A stretch of DNA of 64,000 nt. Source: Burkholderiales bacterium. Its GTDB lineage: Bacteria > Pseudomonadota > Gammaproteobacteria > Burkholderiales > Burkholderiaceae_C. Positions 35,959 through 43,100 of the stretch are shown one piece after another. Numbering within the stretch: the first letter of the stretch is position 1; every line of letters starts with the position of its first letter. The translations under genes were made by a program, and so were the position numbers. The notes under the pieces were generated by a model that saw only the letters and a list, made by a program, of their open reading frames with translations, was not told the DNA's origin and did no database searches. The DNA is taken from contig RXJQ01000044.1 in assembly GCA_003963115.1 (NCBI GenBank), forward strand, positions 1 through 64,000, given 5' to 3'.

Positions 35959-36611
35959 GCTGCACCTGCCACCGCAAGGCGCGTGCTGGCAATGGCGTGA
36001 TACCCGGCATCCAACTCGACGCCGAGCCAGTTGCGGCCGAGCTGCTGCGCGGCCAGCAGCGAAGAGCCGGACCCGGCGAACGGATCGAGCACGAGACCGC
36101 CCGGCCGTGAGAACGCCAGCACCAGCGGCTTCAGCGTTGACAGCGGCTTCTGTGTCGGGTGCAGCTTGTTCGCGGTGTAGTCCCACGGCAGCACGTCCGC
36201 GATCGGGCGCTGCGGCTTGGCCGGCTCGCCTTTCGCCAGCAGATGCGCGCATTCGTGGCGGTAGCTGACGAAGGCCGCCGACGACGTATAGCGCTTGGGG
36301 CAGACGAAGTGGCCCACGACGCGGAAGCCCGCTGCGCGGTAGGCGGCCATGAAGCGATCAGCCCGCGGCCAGCCGTAGAAACTGACGGCGAAGCTGTCCG
36401 GCGCCAGCACACGGTACAGAGCTGCAAACGCCGGATTGAGCCAGCGGTCGTTGTCGTCGTTCGGCACGCCACGGCCGTCGCGCGATTTGTAGCGCGCAAG
36501 GTATGGCGGATCGGTCAGTGCGAAATCGACGCTGCCGGCCTGTAGTTGCGGCAGCACCTGCACGCAGTCGCCGTGAATGATCGTGTTGCGCGGAATATCG
36601 ATCGTGGTCAT
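35955..36611 (-). CDS. Orphan DNA methyltransferase (beta class, DPPY)
   Basis: The product has 218 residues. The catalytic motif DPPY (FALTDPPYLARY) comes first at ~36–39 and the SAM-binding motif I (VLDPFAGSGSSLLAA) last at ~180, the permuted order of beta-class N6-adenine or N4-cytosine methyltransferases. HPTQKP (KLHPTQKPL) precedes motif I. No endonuclease is adjacent, so it is probably a protective orphan that masks the element's sites during transfer, alongside ArdC. Start ATG 36611. Confidence 0.85.
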   Translation of the reverse strand: MTTIDIPRNTIIHGDCVQVLPQLQAGSVDFALTDPPYLARYKSRDGRGVPNDDNDRWLNPAFAALYRVLAPDSFAVSFYGWPRADRFMAAYRAAGFRVVGHFVCPKRYTSSAAFVSYRHECAHLLAKGEPAKPQRPIADVLPWDYTANKLHPTQKPLSTLKPLVLAFSRPGGLVLDPFAGSGSSLLAAQQLGRNWLGVELDAGYHAIASTRLAVAGAA

Positions 36612-36806
36612 GTTGGCCTCTCTTTGCTGTGACCCCCACGTCGGGGGCGAGAGAGGCACGTCAGACGGCGCCAGGCGCCAGCCGTCATGAGCAAATTGGG
36701 GGAGACCTCTGGGGGAGCCGATTTGCGAATTGACGGCCAGCTGCGCCGTGTAGAGTGCCTTCGCCCCGACCATTGCGGGGCACGGCACAAGCGCTGACAT
36801 ACCCGG

Positions 36807-36998
36807 CTATTCGCCGCGCGATCGTTGCGACGGTGATCGTGTTGCCATGCGCTGCGGCTTGATCGCGAGGCCCGCAGCGGCCAGGTCATCGAGGATCGCC
36901 TGCACGACCTCGCGCCGGGCCTGATGCGGATCGCCGGTGACGCGCTCGATCGCGGCGCGGATGATGTCCGGCACAGGCTTGCGCTTGGCGGTCTTCAT
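36807..36998 (-). CDS. Small basic hypothetical protein
   Basis: The product has 63 residues from ATG 36998 (MKTAKRKPVPDIIRAAIERVTGDPHQARREVVQAILDDLAAAG), helical. A GTG at 37031 overlapping the short recombinase stop by 10 bp could extend it by eleven residues. It lies between a tyrosine recombinase and the methyltransferase. Function unknown. Confidence 0.5.
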   Translation of the reverse strand: MKTAKRKPVPDIIRAAIERVTGDPHQARREVVQAILDDLAAAGLAIKPQRMATRSPSQRSRGE

Positions 36999-37021
36999 GA
37001 TGGCGGTCTTCGGGTTGGCGC

Positions 37022-37585
37022 TCAGCGCCACATGCGTTGCGCGAACTCGCGTTCTTCGATCCCGACCGCGTCAAGGTAGATCGCGGTCGTCACGGGGGAG
37101 CTGTGGCCCATCCAGCGCTGGATCAGGTTCGGCGGCACATTGCAGCCCGCCGCGTGCATGCCGAAGCCGTGGCGCAGGCCTTTGCAACAGGCCATCGGCC
37201 CGACGATGCCGGCCATGTCCATCGTCGCCTTGACGAGCCGCCAGGCTGACGCCCGGTGCATGACCCACAGTCGATCATCGTCGCAAGCCGGCAGCGCCTG
37301 CAGTTGCGCCACAAGTTCATCCGGGATGGGAACGGAGCGGTACAACGTCTTGCGCTGCTTGAGCGTCTTGAAGGTCAGCGCGCAGCGTTCGGCATCGAGC
37401 TGGTGACGCGCCAGGGTCAGCGCTTCCGAGATGCGGCAGCCGGTCAGCGCCAGGGTGCGACACAGGCACGCGCTGGCAGCAGGCAGCCGATTGGTCGCCT
37501 GCAGGAAGTGCCGCCGCTCGTCCTCCGACAGATACTTGCGATGGCCGGTGTCGTCATACACCTGCCAGTGGTCGGCATAGGCCAT
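37022..37585 (-). CDS. Short tyrosine recombinase
   Basis: The product has 187 residues, essentially the catalytic domain of a tyrosine recombinase without an N-terminal core-binding domain: Arg I in LTGCRISEALTL, HxxR-type LRHGFGMHA, and WMGHSSPVTTAIYLDAVG with the nucleophilic Tyr. AGGAGAG four bases before ATG 37585 supports the start. Short integrase-like proteins of this kind (~190 residues) recur on integrative and plasmid elements; their role, inversion or resolution, is unknown here. Confidence 0.8.
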   Translation of the reverse strand: MAYADHWQVYDDTGHRKYLSEDERRHFLQATNRLPAASACLCRTLALTGCRISEALTLARHQLDAERCALTFKTLKQRKTLYRSVPIPDELVAQLQALPACDDDRLWVMHRASAWRLVKATMDMAGIVGPMACCKGLRHGFGMHAAGCNVPPNLIQRWMGHSSPVTTAIYLDAVGIEEREFAQRMWR

Positions 37586-37797
37586 AGCGCTCTCCTGCAA
37601 CGGAATCCGCAAGAGGGTTGCGTATTGACCCAGCTAAGCACTTGGTTTTTCAGGTGCTCGCTCAGTCGGCCCTATTGCCGTCGATCGCGGGGATATGCGC
37701 AGACACTGGGGCGGCATGCAACAGAATTGCGGATTCTGTTGCACGCATGGAGGATTCAAGGGGTCGCGGTGGCACATCTGCCGCCGGAAAGAACCCC

Positions 37798-38436
37798 ATG
37801 CCCTCGATGCGCTCCCACGCGCGATCGGTGCCCCCGCTCGCGCCTTCTGACCAGCAGTCCCTGCCCGTCATCTTCAGGCTCCCGCTCGCATTGCTGCCGG
37901 CCCTGCTGTCGGCCTGCGCGGCAACCAGTCAGTTCGCCGACGACGTGTCCCGGACGTTCCAGAACGCCGTCAGCGGTACGCCTGACGCGATCATCGGCAC
38001 GGTCGAGGTGGTATCGCCCTCGCCGGGCACTCTGACCTGCTTCAAGGGCTCGCCCAGCGGCGCGCTGAGCCGTGCGCCGATCACGAGCCCGACGCAGGCC
38101 CAGGGCTTCCCTGCGGTCATCGTGACGAAGTCCGGCGTGATGGCGACCGGCAACTGCGCCGAGCTGCAGCAGAAGGGCTTGCTGGTCACGGCGATCGGCC
38201 CCGGCATGGTGGCCGTATCCGGCGATCGGCTGCCGCCCAAGACGCCGTGCTCGGCCGTGCCGAAGGATCAGCAGGCCCAGTACCCGAAATGCGTCGCCTT
38301 CGATGCCGCCGACCCCTGCTCGGCCTTGCCGGTGGACGGCACCTGGCGCAGCGGCCAGAGCACGCTGGCGGCCTCCTGCGATGCCCGCAAGGTGAACCGC
38401 ACCATCGAGCAGGTCAACGCGGTCAAGTCGCGATAG
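37798..38436 (+). CDS. Putative lipoprotein
   Basis: The product has 212 residues. A late hydrophobic signal (LPVIFRLPLALLPALLSAC) ends in a lipobox-like LLSAC around residue 40, suggesting an exported lipoprotein with an extended n-region, or a start further in. The mature part is beta-rich with five further cysteines (LTCFKGS, GNCAEL, TPCSAV, DPCSAL, ASCDAR). Downstream of it lie a small membrane protein and a zinc-ribbon protein on the same strand. Function unknown; a surface role in element transfer is possible. Confidence 0.6.
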   Translation: MPSMRSHARSVPPLAPSDQQSLPVIFRLPLALLPALLSACAATSQFADDVSRTFQNAVSGTPDAIIGTVEVVSPSPGTLTCFKGSPSGALSRAPITSPTQAQGFPAVIVTKSGVMATGNCAELQQKGLLVTAIGPGMVAVSGDRLPPKTPCSAVPKDQQAQYPKCVAFDAADPCSALPVDGTWRSGQSTLAASCDARKVNRTIEQVNAVKSR

Positions 38437-38446
38437 CGGAGGGTGC

Positions 38447-38728
38447 ATGAACCTCGATCACGGTCTGTTTACCGATACCGAGAAGCAGCTGGCGGGCGTC
38501 AATGCTGATGACGGCCCGTACGTCACGCGTCTCAAGGTCGCGAACTGGCGCGGCAGGTCGGGCAGCGACGGCCACACGGGCCAGCAGAGCCAGCGCAAAC
38601 CGCAGCCGCCGAAGCCTGCGGCGCCCGTTCTCGATCAACCCCAGCAACCAGTGACCCCGTGGGACGCGCTCGGCGTCCCGATCGTCTGGATCGGCCTGAT
38701 CTGGTTCGCGTGCTGGGTGCTGAGCTGA
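38447..38728 (+). CDS. Small tail-anchored membrane protein
   Basis: The product has 93 residues: a polar N-terminal region with a Pro/Gln-rich linker (PQPPKPAAPVLDQPQQPVTPWDAL) and a single C-terminal transmembrane helix (VPIVWIGLIWFACWVLS). It starts 10 bp after the lipoprotein gene. No family recognised. Confidence 0.6.
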   Translation: MNLDHGLFTDTEKQLAGVNADDGPYVTRLKVANWRGRSGSDGHTGQQSQRKPQPPKPAAPVLDQPQQPVTPWDALGVPIVWIGLIWFACWVLS

Positions 38729-38745
38729 CGCGGGACGATGTGGGC

Positions 38746-39201
38746 ATGCACAGGCTGAGCGAACCATCCGGCCCGGTACGCTGCCTGTCCTGCGCAGAGG
38801 CCGATTGCGTCATCGCCATGCCGACGGCACAGGGACCGGCCTATCGCTGCTACCACTGCGGCCCCGTCGTGCGCTGCCGATTTCCGACCGATGCCGGGCT
38901 GCCGGAGCGCTACATCCGCTCATACGACGAGCTGACCGAGCGGCTTCGCGCCGAGCTGATTGAAGAGGATGAGCCCGAACCGGATTACGAAGCAAACGAG
39001 CGGCGGATTTCGCCGCATGGCTGCGTCATCTGCAAAGGGCCCGTGTCGTTCGTCTTCTATCTGCACACTCAGGAAGTCGCCGACAGCCCCTGGTGCGACC
39101 AGTGCGGCCGTCTCGCGCTCGTCACGGTCGATCCGCTTGAGCCGAAGTTTAGGCCGGTACGAAGGCCGCGGATGCGGTTGGCCTTTTCCATTGACGGATG
39201 A
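38746..39201 (+). CDS. Zinc-ribbon protein of the CxxCGPV family
   Basis: The product has 151 residues. The first module is CLSCAEADCV...YRCYHCGPVVRC and the second CVICKGPVSF...WCDQCGRLALV, each a four-cysteine zinc ribbon. The CHCGPV turn recurs in the small proteins at 53150 and 53765 on this element. A DELTERLRAELIEEDEPEPDYE helix lies between the ribbons. Start ATG 38746. Probably an element-encoded nucleic-acid- or protein-binding factor; function unknown. Confidence 0.65.
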   Translation: MHRLSEPSGPVRCLSCAEADCVIAMPTAQGPAYRCYHCGPVVRCRFPTDAGLPERYIRSYDELTERLRAELIEEDEPEPDYEANERRISPHGCVICKGPVSFVFYLHTQEVADSPWCDQCGRLALVTVDPLEPKFRPVRRPRMRLAFSIDG

Positions 39202-39235
39202 GATCGCACCAGTCGGTGCAACAGCTTACTGCTCA

Positions 39236-39469
39236 CTACCACTTCGTTTCGTCGCTGCCCTGCTTGCTCTTCTTTCGTGAGAATTCAGCAAATTTCTTCT
39301 CACCTTCCAGTGCATACCAAACACTGCCTCCCGCCACAAACCCCGGTCCGAAGGAATTTATATCTAGTTTGAATAGATGTGACACTATCTCGACAACAAC
39401 AATCACAACAGTCATTACTGCGTATATAACAAGCCAATTACGCAGTTTTTGCTTTAGCGCTGAATTCAT
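39236..39469 (-). CDS. Small membrane protein, candidate Rhs immunity (third of three)
   Basis: The product has 77 residues: a transmembrane helix (NWLVIYAVMTVVIVVVEIVSHLF), a short loop, a second hydrophobic segment (GPGFVAGGSVWYALEGEKKF) and a basic tail. It shares its layout (helix, short polar turn, glycine-rich hydrophobic segment ending in a charged G-E/K element) with the two genes upstream. All are on the strand of the Rhs gene and directly downstream of it. The AT-rich sequence matches the Rhs tip. Confidence 0.6.
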   Translation of the reverse strand: MNSALKQKLRNWLVIYAVMTVVIVVVEIVSHLFKLDINSFGPGFVAGGSVWYALEGEKKFAEFSRKKSKQGSDETKW

Positions 39470-39556
39470 TTCATCACCAAGAAGCTAAAGCCCACCAAAG
39501 ACGTTGAGCGCAAGGCCGACAACAGAGATGCAGGTGATGCTTAAGCGACTCCGGCT

Positions 39557-39778
39557 TCATTCTGCTTTTTTCTTTGAGCGCTGCCTTGTCCGAAGAATGA
39601 TCTCACGACCTCCATATCGGCACCAAACGCCGAAACCAACGGCCCATACAACCATATCTGTAGGAAATTCGACATTGAGCAGTCGCTTTGTCACCGTCAA
39701 TATCACCGCAGAAGCAATTATGGCGGCTACTACCAAAGCCCATTGCTTTGCAACCGGATGAGAGAGACGCTGTGTCAT
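39557..39778 (-). CDS. Small membrane protein, candidate Rhs immunity (second of three)
   Basis: The product has 73 residues: KQWALVVAAIIASAVILTVTKRLL, then FPTDMVVWAVGFGVWCRYGGREI and a basic KKKAE-rich tail. It starts two bases after the stop of the first candidate immunity gene, so they are co-transcribed. Layout matches the neighbours on both sides, suggesting duplication and divergence. Confidence 0.6.
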   Translation of the reverse strand: MTQRLSHPVAKQWALVVAAIIASAVILTVTKRLLNVEFPTDMVVWAVGFGVWCRYGGREIILRTRQRSKKKAE

Positions 39779-39780
39779 GA

Positions 39781-40197
39781 CTACTTCTTGTAGAGGCCCT
39801 CAATCAAACCAATTGTGTAGAAGAACGAAAGCAACATGAGAACCCACAGCCAAACAAATGAAAAGTCTTGCGCAGCGTTCATCTGATAGGCGTATGCGAG
39901 ACAGTGACCGTACATAAGCCATCTTGTGATGCTTACCCATAAGCGAACTCGATCTCGGGTTTGGTCGCCAGAACTTGCCTCCACGCTCTGGCTAGAGGGC
40001 AGCGGGACGTCTGATTTTTTCAGGTGCTCGCCCATAAAGATAAAGGCAATCACGCCCCCGACAGTGCTGGCGGTTGACCAAGGAATTTCGATGCCGATCA
40101 CGGCAAATAGCACCTTCGCCACAAACATTGTGGAAATGGCCAGCGCGAGCATCTGTAGTATCAACTTGCGATCAATCGACTCGCCTGGCACTTTCAC
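39781..40197 (-). CDS. Small membrane protein, candidate Rhs immunity (first of three)
   Basis: The product has 138 residues with four hydrophobic segments. The first half (RKLILQMLALAISTMFVAKVLFAVIGIEIPWSTASTVGGVIAFIFMGEHLKK) has the same helix–turn–Gly-rich helix–GE plan as the two smaller genes downstream; the second half adds two more helices. Its GTG start shares one base with the Rhs stop (TAGTG), the tight toxin–immunity spacing typical of polymorphic toxin loci. A membrane-embedded antidote fits a membrane-acting toxin tip. Confidence 0.68.
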   Translation of the reverse strand: MKVPGESIDRKLILQMLALAISTMFVAKVLFAVIGIEIPWSTASTVGGVIAFIFMGEHLKKSDVPLPSSQSVEASSGDQTRDRVRLWVSITRWLMYGHCLAYAYQMNAAQDFSFVWLWVLMLLSFFYTIGLIEGLYKK

Positions 40198-43100
40198 TAC
40201 TTTCCTTCAATCCAATAATTCTTGCAGCCACATGGCTTCTTAACCGAATTCAGCCAATTTTTCATCATCGTATTGACTGCTTCCGCCACCATAGCCGATA
40301 CGACAAGCTTAGGCACTTCTTTCTGTTTGTTGGGATAAAAGTAGATGCCGCCAGCCATTGCCGTAATTCCTGTAATTGCCACGGCAATGCTAATATTGTC
40401 CGGAGCTTGAACGTTTGACGTTGCACCTTTCGCCGGAGCGCCAACAATACCCGGTATGGTTTCTCTAATGAAACCTGGGAGACCGTGCCCACCGACTCCC
40501 CCGACTGCGCCTTGGATAAGTGCCGAGAGAAACTCTTCGACATACGGGTTCCCAGAAAGCCCTCCTACAAAGCCTGCCCCGCCAAATACAAGCGACGTGG
40601 CAACCGCCTTATCAGGATTGCCGGATAGGACGGCGAGCACAGCCCCGCTCGCCATACCGGCAAAGCCGTTGACGAAAGGCTTCACGAAGCAAATGATGTT
40701 GTTCTCCATCTGAGGAATGCTTGGGCCAAGCATTCCGGCTCCCATTCCCATGAGTCCCATTGGGTCAGAGTTAAGCAATGGCTTTCCTCCAACGTACCCG
40801 GTCAAGTTGATCCCACCCTGCTCTCGAATTGGGTCGGTTGACAGCCATTTGCCGTTTGCCGGGTTGTAGGCGCGGGTCAACGAGAGATAGAGGCCTGTGT
40901 TCGGATCGGCCACCAGCATCGCGTACTGGTAGAGCGGCGTGACGCTGCCATAGCTGCGCGCAACCGCGCCATAGGGCGTGTAGTCGAAAGCCGCCACGAG
41001 CGTCGGCGTGCCGGTGATGTCCACCACATCCCGCACGCTGCCGAGATGGTCGGTCAGGTACAGGTATTTCTTCGTACCGCTCGGGCGGTATTCGCCTTCG
41101 GCGAACAGCTTGGCGGTAACCGTGTCGGTACCGTCGCGCGTCTGGCAGATAGCAGCGCCACACCAGAGATACCGGGTCTCCGTACTCGCGCCATTGGCGT
41201 AGATACGCTTCACGCGACGACCCAAGCCGTCATAACCGTAGGTCGTCACGGCACTGCCCTGCGTAACGGTCAGGAGCCGGTCAGCGGCATCGTAGGTGTA
41301 GGTCCGCGTGCCGTCGCTCGTCAGATTGCCGTTGTTGTCGTAGCTGTAGCTCGTCCCGCCGAACGTGCTCACCTGGTTCAAATTGTTGAATGTCCCCGTG
41401 ATCCCGGCGAAGCTCGTCGCGTTATCCAACTTGTCATAGACGAAGGATGAGTTGCCTGCGATGGAGCCGTTGCCGGTCAGCGCCCGGTCGCTCGCATCGT
41501 AGGAATAGCTCCAGGTCTGGCTGAGCCACGGATGCGTGCCGGGGGCCGTGTCGGTGATGCCCGTGACCTGGTACGCGTTGCTCGTGTACGTGAAGCTGCG
41601 CCCGACTGCCCCAGTCGTGCCGATGGTCAGCAGGCGGCGGTCGTTCGTGTTGGTGTCGTAGCCCCAGCTCGTGACGATGGAACCGATGGTTCTTGAAGTC
41701 ACCTGCCCGCTGTTGCCCAGATAGCCATAGGTGAAGCTGCCGAGATCGGTGCCGTGCGTGCTCAGGCGCCCGAGCAGGTCATAGGTCAGGTTTTCCGCCG
41801 TCCCTCCTCCGACCGTGCGGCTGTTGACGCGGCCCGCCGCGTCATAGCCATAGGCCACGGTGTCGTTGCTGAACGGGCCGTCTTCGGTATCGAGGCCGAG
41901 CGCGCCGTTGCTGCCGACCGCCTTGTAGGTCCATGTCGTCGAACCATATTGATCCGTCATGCCGGTGCGGCGCGGATACCAGGGATCGTAGGTAAAGCTC
42001 GCCCCGGCCGTGGCGACCACGGCGTTCGTGTAGGCATAGCTCGCGAGGCTGTTGTCCTTGTTCCACGTGTAGGTGATGGTCTGGCCTCTGGCATCCGTTC
42101 TTGTTTTCAGCCTGCCCGCCAGATCGTAGGTATAGCTCTCGGTCTTTGCGTTGGCTGTGCCATAGGCGTAGGTCTTGCTGGTCGGCCGGCTCTGGATATC
42201 GACATCCCAGTGCGTGACCGCGCCGTTCGCGTCCGTCAGTTCCTTGAGCACACCGTTGGCGTAGTAGCTGTAGCCCGTCGTGCGGGTGACATCGACGCCC
42301 GCGACCTTGACCGTCTCGCTCTTACTGGTGAGGCGGCGGTTCTGGTCATAGCTGTAATTGACGATGCGCCCGAGCCGGTCGGTCACTTTCCAGACATCGA
42401 GGCTCTGCGTGCCGCGCGCGCTGACGATCGGCCAGGTGTTCGGGAAGGTGTAATCGTATTGATCCGTCGTGCCGTCCGGGTACTTGACCTTGGTGACGCG
42501 GTCGAGTGCGTCGTATTGGTAGCAGAGGACATAGCCCTCGCTGTCGGTCACCGAGATCGGCAGGTTGGTGTTGGCCGGCGCCGTCATGCCGCTGCACGGC
42601 GTTGCATAGTTGTAGCTGCTGGCTGTCGGCGCAGTCGTGTTCGTCGTGCCATAGACGACGCTGGCGAAGGCAACGGCGACCGGCGTCGTGATGCGCGTGA
42701 TCCGGCCACTGCTGTCGTATTCCCAAAAGCGGGTCTGACTCAGCGGGTTGGTGGCATAGATCATCTGCCCCGCCGCGTTATAGGCGTACTGCCAGAGCTG
42801 TCCCGCCGCATCCGTGTAGGACGTGACGTTATGGTTCGCGTCATAGGTAAAGCTCGCGAGCGTGGCGTATGTCGGCGTCGCGCTGATCTGGCGCTGCACG
42901 CTCGTCAGGTCCACCATGTTGGTGGCGTAGTTGAGCTTGACGGTGCGCCCGAGCGGATCGGTCGCGGTCAGCGGCACGCCGTTGCCGTTGAAGAAGTGCA
43001 ATGGGTTTGTCGTGTTGAGGTTCCAGGTGAACTGACTGAGCTGCGTCGTGCCGTCATCGAGCACACGGCCGATCTTGGACGGCGCGTCATAGTCACCTTC

